DNA of 64,000 bases from Natronorubrum thiooxidans (GTDB taxonomy: Archaea > Halobacteriota > Halobacteria > Halobacteriales > Natrialbaceae): positions 86,790 through 150,789 of the forward strand of contig NZ_FTNR01000010.1 in assembly GCF_900156475.1 (NCBI RefSeq), given 5' to 3'. The notes below the pieces were generated by a model that made no database searches, was not told where the DNA came from, and saw only the letters and a program-made list of their open reading frames with translations. The position numbers and the translations under genes are program-made. Below, one piece after another: positions 51,858 through 61,698 of the stretch (position 1 is its first letter; each line of letters begins with the position of its first letter).

Positions 51858-53930
51858 ATGAAACCAAAATTCAAGCCGACTCAGGACGGGTTAGTAATTA
51901 TTGATCCGATCGAACGTCGACGGTATCGACTTGAAACAAATACGCCAGTTACCCCTACATCCGTTGCTGATGACCGAATACCGTACCCGATGGATACGAC
52001 CGTGGAGATTACGACTGATAGCATTCAGTTGCTAAGCGACAACTCTGTATATGTTCGTAAGACAACTGGACCACTGCTCACCGAAGTTCAATCGAACGAG
52101 AGCGTGACTCTCCCACGAGCGAAATACATTCTCGACCTCTCTGGGCCAATAAAAGTGTACGTTTCTGTTGAAAGTGCAGTCCACGTTCATGCGGGCATTG
52201 GCCAAACAGAACTCACGTTTGGAGAAACGACTTCGGTAGTCATTAGCGCACGGTCGTATCATACATCACCAGCAGCAACGATTACAACAAGTTCGGATCC
52301 CGAAGACATGATGCAAGCGGTCTCAATGTTCGGGTCAGCATTGAAAACCACAGCAACTGAACGATCGTACCCGACACTTCGTGGTCATCCGCCAGCGATC
52401 GAATTGTCTGATGAACTGGATATTCCCCACACGTTGTCCCGTCCACAGACGGGCATTCGGATCGAAGTACCACCGACTCTCCAACATGTTTTCGTTGTCG
52501 CACCACTTGCGTACTATCTCGCAGTCGAGGTCGTTCCAGGGTCAACACCACAGCTTGTTACAGATACAGGATATACCGTTCTACTGGAAGGAACAGAAGG
52601 ATTTGAGGTCACCGTTTCCCATCTCTTAAAACAGATTTTTCTGCTTGATTGTATCGTCCGAACGGAAGGGGAAACCCCTCTTCCACTGTATGAGCGACAG
52701 GCGCTCGAATCAGCGCTCAAGTTTGATATTGAGGACCTGTATGGACGAAGGCTAGTCGAACAGCTCGAGGCCTATCTCGAGGTTCCATTTGATACAATAC
52801 GATCACAACTTCCGGAGTGGCAGTTCGAGACCCGGCTGAAGCCGCGTGCACAACAGATCGAATATCTCCCATTCCTTGCCGACAAACTCGCAACTGTTAG
52901 AATCCGTGAAGACGCGAGCAACCCGGTTCGATCATCACCGACACGTGTTCGAACAACTGGGAACCACCCCTATATAAAAACGAATCGTACAGATCAGAAG
53001 ATAAGTACTCGAAACGATGAAATAACGGCCGAATATGACGGTGAGCAATCGAATATTCAGCAATTCTGGAAAGACGATAATAGAACTGAAATAGCAGGCA
53101 CAGGAACGCTATCGGCGTTCCAAAACAGCGTTACACAATCACCACGGGATGGTGACCTCGAAATCGAAGTAATCTGTAATGATCCAGATATGAGCGAAGA
53201 GTTCGTGGCGGTCCATAGCGCATATCAGGATCGAAACGATCTCCCACTGGATGTCGCTGTTCATTATGACCTCACAACAGATGATTTCGAGGATGTTTTC
53301 GCTAGTGAAAGTGACTTCGTTCATTATATTGGCCATATCGATCCAGAGGGGTTTCGGTGTTCAGATGGGTGGATAGATGCGAGGGAACTCGAAACAGTTG
53401 GCACGAAAGCGTTCGTTCTCAACGCGTGTCAGTCCTACGAGCAGGGACTCGGTCTCATCGAAGCGGGTGCTATCGGTGGAATCGTAACGTTCAGCGAGGT
53501 GCAAAACGAGACCGCAGTCACTGCGGGGAGTGCAATTGCTTGCTTATTGAACCGTGGTTTTCCGCTCTACGGCGCGTTAGATACGCTTCAAAAAGTGGGT
53601 GAGAGTGACCAGCAGTACCACATTGTCGGTGATGGAGCATTATCAGTTGTACAGACGAACCAGGGGTTACCGACCGTAGGGACGATAATTCAAAATAGAG
53701 ATAGTAGCGATATTATATTGACTGTATACACAACCTCCTCGCAAAAATTAGGAGGTGTGTATAATATAGCTGTAGAATCGGACGATTCGTACCGTTTAGC
53801 ATTTGGAAACGTCTGTTTGCGTTCCGTGACAACAGCAGAACTCGTGAAATTTCTCAACACCGAGACGTTCCCAGTGTTGCTCGAGGGAGAACTCCGCTGG
53901 AGTACCGATATCAAGACACACGAACTATAA
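51858..53930 (+). CDS. CHAT-domain (caspase-like) protein 2
   Basis: A 690-aa paralogue of CHAT protein 1 with the same plan: conserved N-terminal module (DPIERRRYRLET, MMQAVSMFGSALKTTATERS), linker at about 350-430, and a C-terminal CHAT domain with His493 (VHYIGHIDPEGFRC) and Cys524 (AFVLNACQSYEQGLGL), at the same His-Cys spacing of 31 as copy 1. ATG 51858 aligns with copy 1; an in-frame ATG at 51804 fits a TATA at 51783 for a leaderless start and cannot be excluded. Codon third positions are noticeably more A/T than in neighbours. Confidence 0.8.
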   Translation: MKPKFKPTQDGLVIIDPIERRRYRLETNTPVTPTSVADDRIPYPMDTTVEITTDSIQLLSDNSVYVRKTTGPLLTEVQSNESVTLPRAKYILDLSGPIKVYVSVESAVHVHAGIGQTELTFGETTSVVISARSYHTSPAATITTSSDPEDMMQAVSMFGSALKTTATERSYPTLRGHPPAIELSDELDIPHTLSRPQTGIRIEVPPTLQHVFVVAPLAYYLAVEVVPGSTPQLVTDTGYTVLLEGTEGFEVTVSHLLKQIFLLDCIVRTEGETPLPLYERQALESALKFDIEDLYGRRLVEQLEAYLEVPFDTIRSQLPEWQFETRLKPRAQQIEYLPFLADKLATVRIREDASNPVRSSPTRVRTTGNHPYIKTNRTDQKISTRNDEITAEYDGEQSNIQQFWKDDNRTEIAGTGTLSAFQNSVTQSPRDGDLEIEVICNDPDMSEEFVAVHSAYQDRNDLPLDVAVHYDLTTDDFEDVFASESDFVHYIGHIDPEGFRCSDGWIDARELETVGTKAFVLNACQSYEQGLGLIEAGAIGGIVTFSEVQNETAVTAGSAIACLLNRGFPLYGALDTLQKVGESDQQYHIVGDGALSVVQTNQGLPTVGTIIQNRDSSDIILTVYTTSSQKLGGVYNIAVESDDSYRLAFGNVCLRSVTTAELVKFLNTETFPVLLEGELRWSTDIKTHEL

Positions 53931-53937
53931 CGTCCCT

Positions 53938-53970
53938 GACTCGAGTGGCCAGCGCTGGCGCTCTCGAGTC
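53938..53970. terminator. Long inverted repeat between CHAT protein 2 and rps7
   Basis: GACTCGAG and CTCGAGTC enclose GCCAGC and GCTGGC with a small 2x3 internal loop, giving a near-perfect 33-nt palindrome between two convergent genes, 8 nt after the CHAT 2 stop. It could end both transcripts or mark the island's right edge. Neither role is shown. Confidence 0.45.
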
Positions 53971-53996
53971 GCAAAAACCGAAAGAAAATCGAGAGC

Positions 53997-54605
53997 TTAG
54001 CGTGCAGCTGCCGCGACGCGCTCTTTTTCTTCTTTCTGACTGACCGCGTAGGTCTGGACGTCGTAGTTGGCCGCGCCGGTAAGCTGGCTGGCGATAGCCT
54101 CTGCGACGGGCGTTGGAGTCTTGAACGAATCGTTGTAGACGCCTTCGGCGAGGAACTTCAGGGCCTGGTCGACACGACGCTGGGGTGCGACGTCGACGGC
54201 CTTGGGGACCGAGATGCCACCGTATTTCAGGCGGACGGTCTCCTCGCGTGGTGCTGCGTTCTCGACGGCGGTGACGAGTACCTGAATCGGGTTCTCGTCG
54301 GTGCGCTCGTGGACGAGTTCGAACGCATCACGCACGTGGTTGAGCGTCTGCTGTTTCTTGCCCGTGTTCTCTTCGGTCTGCATGAGACGGTTGATGAACC
54401 GCTCGACGATCGAGATCTGGGACTTTTTGAACTGTTTGCTGGCGTGACGACCTGCCGTGTGGGCGACCGGCGTCACCGTAATGTAGCGTTCGGTGGAGGG
54501 ATCGTTGTACGCGATCTCGTCGATCTCCCACGTGCCGAACAGCTTCGCGCCGACGTCCGTGCCACCTGCGGGGGCGTCCGGGTCGGGTTGGTCTTCTGCA
54601 GCCAT
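53997..54605 (-). CDS. rps7: Ribosomal protein S7 (uS7)
   Basis: A 202-aa uS7 with the archaeal N-terminal extension. PVAHTAGRHASKQFKKSQIS, FINRLMQTEENTGKKQQTLN and RLKYGGISVPKAVDVAPQRR are the 16S rRNA-binding blocks. It is 2 nt downstream of rps12, in one operon. In the usual archaeal order EF-2 follows closely. Confidence 0.97.
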   Translation of the reverse strand: MAAEDQPDPDAPAGGTDVGAKLFGTWEIDEIAYNDPSTERYITVTPVAHTAGRHASKQFKKSQISIVERFINRLMQTEENTGKKQQTLNHVRDAFELVHERTDENPIQVLVTAVENAAPREETVRLKYGGISVPKAVDVAPQRRVDQALKFLAEGVYNDSFKTPTPVAEAIASQLTGAANYDVQTYAVSQKEEKERVAAAAR

Positions 54606-54607
54606 AA

Positions 54608-55036
54608 TTATCGCACCGGTTTCTCTGCGTTTCCGCGAACCAGTTCTTTCATTGCAACACCGTTGACCTTGTCAACCTTGTAGTTGACACCGGAGAGGTC
54701 ACCCATCGCACGACCCTTCGCCCCACCGATTCCGGCGATGGTGACTTCGTCGTGTTCGTCGATGAACGAAATTGCGCCGTCACCGGGACAGAAGGCGGTG
54801 ACCTGTTTCCCGTTTTTAATCAGCTGCACTCGGACACACTTCCGGATTGCCGAGTTAGGCTGTTTTGCCTCGATACCGACCTTTTCCAGTACAATCCCTC
54901 GAGCCTGTGGGGCTCCCTCGAGTGGGTCGGACTTCTCGCGAAGTCCACGGGCGCGGCGCGCGTAGTCAGAGTCGGACCACCGCTGATTCTGGCGGTCCTT
55001 CTTGAGCTTGCGCGCGGCATACTTGCCGTTTGCCAT
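54608..55036 (-). CDS. rps12: Ribosomal protein S12 (uS12)
   Basis: A 142-aa archaeal uS12 starting [36 protein letters not shown] contains the decoding-centre PNSA loop, and GKRAMGD-like [20 protein letters not shown] matches the C-terminus. ATG 55036 is chosen over an upstream frame start. It sits 2 nt before rps7. Confidence 0.97.
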   Translation of the reverse strand: MANGKYAARKLKKDRQNQRWSDSDYARRARGLREKSDPLEGAPQARGIVLEKVGIEAKQPNSAIRKCVRVQLIKNGKQVTAFCPGDGAISFIDEHDEVTIAGIGGAKGRAMGDLSGVNYKVDKVNGVAMKELVRGNAEKPVR

Positions 55037-55309
55037 AGTATCCATCGCTATCCGACGAAGGCACTTAAGCATCCCTGTTTCGAGTCGCCGTTACGCCCCG
55101 AGAGTCCTCGAGGGACCCCGTTCGACGAATCTGAGCGCGTTTCGCTACTCGAGTTACGGACGGAGAACGGCGTAGCGCACCTCGGCGGGCGCGAGGAAGC
55201 CGAACTGCATGATCGGTGGAGTGAGAACTATCGAAGCGGCGTTCGGCTTCGAAAACAGAGCGCGGTCCCAATTGTGTGCGGAGTGTGCTCAAAAACGGCG
55301 TCGGAGCGA
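55037..55309. other. Gap of 273 nt between nusA-like gene and rps12
   Basis: No credible gene: frames here lack family features and are Arg-rich shadows. The gap is unusually long within this otherwise compact operon and probably includes an internal promoter for rps12-rps7. Confidence 0.45.
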
Positions 55310-55744
55310 TCAGAGCAGTTGCACGTCGTCGATCCCGAAGTGACGATCCACGAGGGTTCGTGCGGCCTCGATCGTCCGGCCGTTCGTCCCGATCGCGACG
55401 CCGCGGTCGGCGTTTGCGACTTCGACGTAGGCGACCGTATCGTCGTTTTCGCTGATCGTGACGTTGTACACTGCCGCTGGGGCGAGTGTGTTCGCGACGA
55501 ACGCCTCGGGATCGTCGGCGTCTTCGATGAGCTTGACCGGCTTCCCGACTTCCTCCTCGTAGCGTCGCACAGTGCGTCCGCCGGGACCGATCGCTTCGCT
55601 CATCCGCCCGCTCGAGACGACGACGAGGAGTCGGTCGCCACCTGATTCGGACGTGGTGATCAGACAGTCCTGTCCGTTCACACCCGTGATCTCCTCGAAC
55701 GCGGCGAGATACTGGCGGGCGTCGTCGTCGAGGGTAACGCCCAT
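55310..55744 (-). CDS. nusA: NusA-like transcription termination factor (KH domains)
   Basis: A 144-aa archaeal NusA-like protein with two KH folds and no S1 domain. GRMSEAIGPGGRTVRRYEEE and DRGVAIGTNGRTIEAARTLV carry the KH GxxG loops (GPGG and GTNG). It follows rpoA2 by 3 nt, in the typical archaeal operon, and probably binds RNA during transcription. Confidence 0.93.
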   Translation of the reverse strand: MGVTLDDDARQYLAAFEEITGVNGQDCLITTSESGGDRLLVVVSSGRMSEAIGPGGRTVRRYEEEVGKPVKLIEDADDPEAFVANTLAPAAVYNVTISENDDTVAYVEVANADRGVAIGTNGRTIEAARTLVDRHFGIDDVQLL

Positions 55745-55747
55745 CGA

Positions 55748-56947
55748 TCAGTCGGCCTGACTGCTGCCGGAGCCGGCGCTCGTCGATCCCATCCGGAGAT
55801 CGACGTCACCGGTGCCGAGCTTGATCGGTTTGCCGACGATCACGTTCTCCGTGACGCCGTCCAGATCGTCGACTTCGCCATGGATCGCGGCGTTGAGCAG
55901 GTGGTTGACGGTCACCTCGAACGCCGCACGGGCCAGGACGGACTTCTTCGAGCCCGAGATGCCGTGGCGACCGATCGACTCGATCTCGCCGCGGTTGCTC
56001 ATCATGTCCGCGACCAACATCAGGTGGCGAACGTTGACGTCGTCGAGTCCCTGCTCGGCGAGCGTGTTGTTCGTCTCCTCGATGATCGTCTCTCGAGCAG
56101 CCTCGATACCGAGGTTGCGGTGGATCTCGTGGATGTTGTTACACGTCGTTCGCGAGGCATCGACGCCCTCGATTTCGAGGGCGTCACCGAAGGCCGATCC
56201 TTCGGTATAGAGGACGAACTCCTCGCCGCTCTCGAGTTCCTCACGCCGGATAACGACACGGGAAATCTCTTCGATTCCTTTGAACGTGATGTCACGCAGC
56301 TCTTCGACGAGCTGGAGCAGATCACGGTAGGACGGCTCTTCGGGGCCGAACTGAATCTGGGTGCCCTGCTGGATCGTGCTCACGCCGAGGTTGTCCTCGA
56401 TGATCGAGGCGACCTCTTCGGGCGTGATCATGCGCTCTTTGAGTGTGTCCTCGTTGAGCGAGATCTGGACCCGCATGTCCGCGACGTTCGTCGAGACGTC
56501 ACCCAGCGCGAGGATCTTCGTCGCCTCGAGGTTCCAGACGACCTCGTGTGCGTGTTCGCGTTCGGTTGCGTACTCGTCCTCGAGATAGACGGTCATCATC
56601 GGCGTGTCTGGGGTCTTCCGGGCGTCGACCAGTTCGATCAGTCGGGGCAGCCCCTGGGTCACGTCGATCTCTGCGACACCCGCGTAGTGGAACGTGTTCA
56701 TCGTCAGCTGCGTTCCGGGTTCGCCGATCGACTGGGCGGAGACGGTGCCGACGGGGTCAAGCGGATCGACTCGGGTATCGAGATATCGGTTCTCGACGGC
56801 CTTTGCGAGGTCGTCTGCGTCCTCGACGGTTGCGTCGCCGCGATCCTCGAGTGTCTCGTAGACGTTGTCCTTGAGTCGGCGGGGGAGATCGGTGTCCTCG
56901 ACGACGGCGATCATGTCGTCGGTGACGTCGTAGTGGACCTCAGTCAT
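55748..56947 (-). CDS. rpoA2: RNA polymerase subunit A'' (Rpo1C)
   Basis: A 399-aa C-terminal part of the split largest subunit. It has [20 protein letters not shown] with the trigger-loop region ([20 protein letters not shown]) and the jaw/clamp end ([33 protein letters not shown]). Its start overlaps the rpoA1 stop by 8 nt, so translation is likely coupled. No intein is present. Confidence 0.97.
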   Translation of the reverse strand: MTEVHYDVTDDMIAVVEDTDLPRRLKDNVYETLEDRGDATVEDADDLAKAVENRYLDTRVDPLDPVGTVSAQSIGEPGTQLTMNTFHYAGVAEIDVTQGLPRLIELVDARKTPDTPMMTVYLEDEYATEREHAHEVVWNLEATKILALGDVSTNVADMRVQISLNEDTLKERMITPEEVASIIEDNLGVSTIQQGTQIQFGPEEPSYRDLLQLVEELRDITFKGIEEISRVVIRREELESGEEFVLYTEGSAFGDALEIEGVDASRTTCNNIHEIHRNLGIEAARETIIEETNNTLAEQGLDDVNVRHLMLVADMMSNRGEIESIGRHGISGSKKSVLARAAFEVTVNHLLNAAIHGEVDDLDGVTENVIVGKPIKLGTGDVDLRMGSTSAGSGSSQAD

Positions 56948-59861
56948 CGGAGGTCACCTCCGTTCCATCGACAACGCGACTATCGGCATACTCGGAGAGG
57001 TTCGTCGGCTCCGGTTTTCTGCTGAAGAACGCCTCCTTTTCCTCTTCGGAGTCGAACTCCTCGTCGAGAACCTTCGTGGCGATTTCGTCGACGTTGATGT
57101 CGTTGTCCTCGCTGGAGGACACCTTGACTGGCGAGGTGCCGTCCTCACCGAACTCGAACTGGACGATGGTGTCCGAGGTGTCCCGGACCGTGCCGTCATA
57201 CTGGGTTTCGAGTTCCGAGAGCGCGTTGATCAGCCGGCGCTGCAGGTAACCGGACTTGGAGGTTCGGACTGCCGTGTCGACCAGTCCTTCGCGGCCCCCC
57301 ATCGCGTGGAAGAAGAACTCCCGTGGGGTGAGGCCACTGGTATAGGAGTTCTCGACGAAGCCGTGGGCTTCCGCCGAGAGGTCATTTGGCTCGTAGTGGC
57401 TGAGGGTTCGATCCTCGTAGCCACGGTTGATTCGCTCGCCCCGAACTGCCTGCTGGCCGACGGCCCCGGCCATCTGGGTCAGGTTGAGCATCGACCCACG
57501 CGCGCCGGAGTTTGCCATGACGACGGCGGGGTTGTCGTCTTCGAAGTGCTCGTCCGCGATGTTCCCCGCATTGTCACGGGCACGCGAAAGCGTCTGCATG
57601 ATCTTCATTTCGAGGGTCTCGTCGATCGTCCGCCCCGGCAGGGACTCGAGTTCGCCCCGTTCGTAGGCCTCGATGAGTTCCTCGACGCGGTCGTTGGCGT
57701 CGTCGATCGTCTCGTCGATGCGGTCCTGGGCTTCTCCCGGGATGGTCTCGTCGTCGATCCCGATCGAGAATCCGAAGTGCATGATCGCCCGCATCGCGAG
57801 CGTCGAAACCTCGTTGACGAAGACCCGGGCGCGCGTGTTGCCGTAGACCTTCGTGATCGTGTCGACGATTTCGCCGCCGAACTCGCCGACCTCGTCCTCG
57901 GCGATAGTACCCTCGAGAAGCTGTCCGTCCTCGATGATGACGTCTTCGCCGATCGTCCCGGTGAACTCGAGATCGAGATCGTCGGGCAGCAGTTCGGAGA
58001 AGACGGCGTAACCGGTCCAGAACGGCTTGCCCTCGTCGTTGATTCCGCTCGGTTCGGGCAGTTCGTCGATCCGCGTCGCACGGAGCAAGTCGAGTGCCTG
58101 TGTCTCGTTGAACCGTGGGTTGTCGTGGGTAAGCAGGTACGTCCCCGAGATGTGGTCCTGAATGGCCCCGATGATGTTCTCCCCGAATCGCGGCGAGAGC
58201 ATCTGTTCTTGGACACGCATGAGCACGCGCGCCTCGGCGCGGGCCTCCTCGTTCTGGAGGGCGTGCATGTTCATCTCGTCGCCGTCGAAGTCGGCGTTGT
58301 ACGGCGGACAGACGACGGTGTTGAGTCGGAACGTCTTGTACGGCATGACCACGACCTCGTGGGCCATGATCGACATCCGGTGCAGCGACGGCTGCCGGTT
58401 GAAGATGATGATGTCGCCGTCGGTGAGGTGGCGGTTGACCTCCCAGCCAGCCTCGACTTTCTCGGCGAGTTGCTCGCAGTTCTTCTCGGTGACTTTGAGT
58501 CGTCGACCGTCCGGACGGCGGACGTAGTTTGCACCGGGATGGCCCTCCGGCCCGTTCGAGACGAACCGCCGAGCCTCCTCGACATTGCGCTCGGTGACGT
58601 TCATCGTCTGGGTCATCTCCTTTGCGACGCGGTCTGGAACACCGACCTCGTTGAGGCTCAGCGTCGGGTCCGGCGAGATGACGGTTCGGGCGGAGAAGTT
58701 GACACGCTTTCCGGACAGCGAGCCACGGAAGCGTCCTTCCTTACCCTTGAGTCGCTGGGAGAGTGTCTTGAGCGGCCGTCCCGAGCGGTGTCGGGCCGGT
58801 GGCGTCCCCGAAATCTCGTTGTCCATGAAGGTGGTGACGTGGTACTGGAGTAGTTCCCAGAGGTCCTCGATAATCAGCTGTGGGGCACCGGCCTCGCGGT
58901 TCTCCATGAACCGCTGGTTGATCCGGATGATGTCGACCAGTTTGTGAGTGAGGTCGTCTTCGGAGCGCTGGCCGTTATCGAGCGTGATCGACGGTCGAGC
59001 CGTGACGGGCGGAACCGGCAGTACCGTCAGGATCATCCACTCCGGTCGGGAGCGCTCGGGATTGATCCCGAGTACCTCGATGTCCTCGTCCGGAATGTTC
59101 TCGAACCAGTCCCGGATATCGGAGGGCATCAGCTTGTTCGTGTCCTCCTCGGTGAGGTCGATATCCAGCGCCTTCTCGATGGCTTTGCGCTGGCTCTCAC
59201 GGGGGCGGAACGAGCCCGACAGGATTTCGTTGACCCGGGTGAGATCGATCTCGGTTGCCTCGGCGAGTTCGTCCGGCGACATCCGTGTGCCGTCTTCGCC
59301 ACCCTGCATCGCCGCCGCGATGCGCTGGGAGTACTCGCTGGTGAGCACCTGCTGGACCTCGTAGTACGTCGTCGGCTTCTCGTGATCGATGTCGTACTGG
59401 ATCTCACCACAGTGTGGACAGCGATCTTTTTTGCGAGCCTGCCGGATCGCGGCCTTGGTCACGTCGTTTAAGTCGCGGCTCAGCTTTCGCGATTCCGTGA
59501 TGTCCGCACGGAACTCGTCGCGTTCGTCCTCCGTCAACAGGAGCTTCGAACACTCTCGGCAGGTCCCCCGCAGGAGCCGCCGAATGAGCTTTGTAAAGCC
59601 GACGTGGATGACGGGTGCGGCCAGCTCGATGTGGCCGAAGTGCCCGTTACACGAACCCGAGTGTTGCCCGCAGGTCTTACATTCGAGGCCGGGGTCGATC
59701 ACGCCGAGCCGGGGGTCCATCAGTCCCATGTCGATGGGGAAGCCGTCGTCGTCGTAGGTGTCGGCGGTGATGATCTTCGTCGCGCTCATCTCCCGGTACT
59801 CCTCGGGCTCCATGAGCCCGAAGTTGATCGCTCCGATGTCTTTTGGTGTGCTGTGTTGCAT
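56940..59861 (-). CDS. rpoA1: RNA polymerase subunit A' (Rpo1N)
   Basis: A 973-aa N-terminal part of the largest subunit. Zinc ligands are in [17 protein letters not shown] and [18 protein letters not shown]; the catalytic Mg2+ loop is [15 protein letters not shown]. Other landmarks are [20 protein letters not shown] and the bridge-helix end [20 protein letters not shown]. Length is standard, with no intein. It is 3 nt from rpoB1. Confidence 0.98.
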   Translation of the reverse strand: MQHSTPKDIGAINFGLMEPEEYREMSATKIITADTYDDDGFPIDMGLMDPRLGVIDPGLECKTCGQHSGSCNGHFGHIELAAPVIHVGFTKLIRRLLRGTCRECSKLLLTEDERDEFRADITESRKLSRDLNDVTKAAIRQARKKDRCPHCGEIQYDIDHEKPTTYYEVQQVLTSEYSQRIAAAMQGGEDGTRMSPDELAEATEIDLTRVNEILSGSFRPRESQRKAIEKALDIDLTEEDTNKLMPSDIRDWFENIPDEDIEVLGINPERSRPEWMILTVLPVPPVTARPSITLDNGQRSEDDLTHKLVDIIRINQRFMENREAGAPQLIIEDLWELLQYHVTTFMDNEISGTPPARHRSGRPLKTLSQRLKGKEGRFRGSLSGKRVNFSARTVISPDPTLSLNEVGVPDRVAKEMTQTMNVTERNVEEARRFVSNGPEGHPGANYVRRPDGRRLKVTEKNCEQLAEKVEAGWEVNRHLTDGDIIIFNRQPSLHRMSIMAHEVVVMPYKTFRLNTVVCPPYNADFDGDEMNMHALQNEEARAEARVLMRVQEQMLSPRFGENIIGAIQDHISGTYLLTHDNPRFNETQALDLLRATRIDELPEPSGINDEGKPFWTGYAVFSELLPDDLDLEFTGTIGEDVIIEDGQLLEGTIAEDEVGEFGGEIVDTITKVYGNTRARVFVNEVSTLAMRAIMHFGFSIGIDDETIPGEAQDRIDETIDDANDRVEELIEAYERGELESLPGRTIDETLEMKIMQTLSRARDNAGNIADEHFEDDNPAVVMANSGARGSMLNLTQMAGAVGQQAVRGERINRGYEDRTLSHYEPNDLSAEAHGFVENSYTSGLTPREFFFHAMGGREGLVDTAVRTSKSGYLQRRLINALSELETQYDGTVRDTSDTIVQFEFGEDGTSPVKVSSSEDNDINVDEIATKVLDEEFDSEEEKEAFFSRKPEPTNLSEYADSRVVDGTEVTSDD

Positions 59862-59864
59862 GAT

Positions 59865-61694
59865 TTAGACGGCGTCTGACAGTTCGAGTCGTGGTGCGAT
59901 ACCCAGCGCCTTCATTTCGTCCAACAGGAGCTTGAAGGCGTAGCTCATCTCGATCTCGTGGATATCGGTCTCCTCGTCGCAGTTCGGACAGTAGACACGC
60001 CGTTGTTCGACGTTTTCGACCGCGCTCATTCCACACTGTCCACAGACGTGGATGAACTCGCGGTCGGACTCGTCTAGCAGTCGTTCTTTCAGCGTCATCG
60101 CGGCTCCGTGGCCGATGAACACGTCCCGTTCCATCTCCCCGATACGGAGTCCGCCCTCGCGGGCACGTCCCTCCGTTGGCTGGCGGGTCAGCACCTGCAC
60201 CGGCCCGCGCGAACGGGCGTGCAGTTTGTTCGAGACCATGTGGTAGAGCTTCTGGTAGAAAATGATCCCAACGAAGATCTCGGCCTCGATCTTCTCGCCG
60301 GAGATCCCGGAGTACATGACCTCCTTACCCGCGGAGTTGAAGCCGGCGTCCTCCAGACCGCCACGGAGTTCGGACTCGTCTTCGCCCAGGAACGGCGTCC
60401 CGTCGACACGACGGCCCTCCATCGCACCGAGTTTGCCGCCGATCATCTCGAGGATGTGGCCGACGGTCATCCGCGAGGGCAGTGCGTGTGGGTTCAGCAC
60501 GAGGTCGGGCACGACGCCATCCTGCGTGAACGGCATGTCCTCCTGTGGTGCGAGGTGGCCGACGACCCCCTTCTGGCCGTGTCGGCTCGCGAACTTGTCC
60601 CCGAGTTCCGGGATCCGTTCGTCACGCACGGAGACCTTCGAGAGCTTCGAGCCGTCTTCGCCTTCCATCAGCGTGACGGTGTCGACGACGCCGGATTCGC
60701 CCGAGCGCATCGTCACCGACGTCTCGCGGCGTTTCTGTGGCGAGAGGCCACCCATGTCGTCGGGTTCTTCCAAGAATCGTGGCGGCGAGGTCTTCCCGAG
60801 CAAGACGGAATTCTCGTCGACTCGCGTTTCGGGGTTGACCAGGCCGTCCTCGTCCAGGTGTGCGTAGGCTTCCTCGCCGCGTGCACCACGAACGTCCTGG
60901 CTTGGGATTTCGAAGCGATCTTCCTGTCCACCGGGGTAGCGTCGTTCCTCGCCCTCGTAGGTCCGGAAGAAGTGCGAGCGAGCGAGTGCGCGCTCGACGC
61001 TGGCTTTGTTCATCACCAGCGCGTCCTCGATGTTGAACCCTTCATAGCTCATCACGGCGACGACGAAGTTCTGTGCGGCGGGTCGGTCGTCGAAGCCGAT
61101 CTGTTCGGTCGTCTGGGTCTTGACCATCGAGAGCTGCGGGTAGTGCAGCAGGTGCTGGCGCGTGTCCGGCCGAATACGGTAGTTCGCACTCGGAAGGCCG
61201 AGCGACTGTTTGACCATCCCTGCACCCATCGTAATACGCGGACTGGCGTTGTGCTCTGGGTACGGAATCATCCCCGCACCGATCCCGAAGATCAGGGAGG
61301 GGTCGATCTCGAGGTGTGTATGTCGCTCGTTGAGGTCGTCCTCGTCGACGGCGACGTAGATGTCCTCTTCCTCTTCGGCGTCGATAAACTCGATATAGCC
61401 GTGATTGACGAGGTCCTCGAACTCGAGGTCACCCTGTCGAAGCGCCTCGATCTCCTGGTCGGAGATGCGGGGTTCGCCGTCCTCGACGACCAGTAGTGGT
61501 CGCCGTGCACGGCCAGCGTCGGCGTTGACGATCACTTCGCGGGTGCGATCTTTGACCGAGACGTTGACCATATCGCTGACGTCGCCGATGCGTCGTGCTT
61601 CGCGGATCTGTTCGGCTAGCTCGTGCGGGTCGGGATGTGTTCCCACCAGCGACCCGTTGACGTAGACCTTGGCTTCTCGTTGTTGGCTGCTCAT
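59865..61694 (-). CDS. rpoB1: RNA polymerase subunit B' (Rpo2C)
   Basis: A 609-aa C-terminal part of the second subunit. [20 protein letters not shown] is the hybrid-binding domain, [20 protein letters not shown] and [20 protein letters not shown] the anchor, and [21 protein letters not shown] with PNCDEE the zinc site. The split of subunit B into B'' and B' is typical of haloarchaea and methanogens. It follows rpoB2 by 4 nt. Confidence 0.98.
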   Translation of the reverse strand: MSSQQREAKVYVNGSLVGTHPDPHELAEQIREARRIGDVSDMVNVSVKDRTREVIVNADAGRARRPLLVVEDGEPRISDQEIEALRQGDLEFEDLVNHGYIEFIDAEEEEDIYVAVDEDDLNERHTHLEIDPSLIFGIGAGMIPYPEHNASPRITMGAGMVKQSLGLPSANYRIRPDTRQHLLHYPQLSMVKTQTTEQIGFDDRPAAQNFVVAVMSYEGFNIEDALVMNKASVERALARSHFFRTYEGEERRYPGGQEDRFEIPSQDVRGARGEEAYAHLDEDGLVNPETRVDENSVLLGKTSPPRFLEEPDDMGGLSPQKRRETSVTMRSGESGVVDTVTLMEGEDGSKLSKVSVRDERIPELGDKFASRHGQKGVVGHLAPQEDMPFTQDGVVPDLVLNPHALPSRMTVGHILEMIGGKLGAMEGRRVDGTPFLGEDESELRGGLEDAGFNSAGKEVMYSGISGEKIEAEIFVGIIFYQKLYHMVSNKLHARSRGPVQVLTRQPTEGRAREGGLRIGEMERDVFIGHGAAMTLKERLLDESDREFIHVCGQCGMSAVENVEQRRVYCPNCDEETDIHEIEMSYAFKLLLDEMKALGIAPRLELSDAV

Positions 61695-61698
61695 TGTA

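Noticed and set aside
55065..55292. 75-codon minus-strand frame in the nusA-rps12 gap
   Set aside because: Arg/Ser-rich with no motif and no promoter or ribosome-binding signal; typical non-coding composition.
57306..58853. 515-codon plus-strand frame opposite rpoA1
   Set aside because: Shadow of rpoA1, with no family motifs and composition typical of antisense reading of GC-rich codons.
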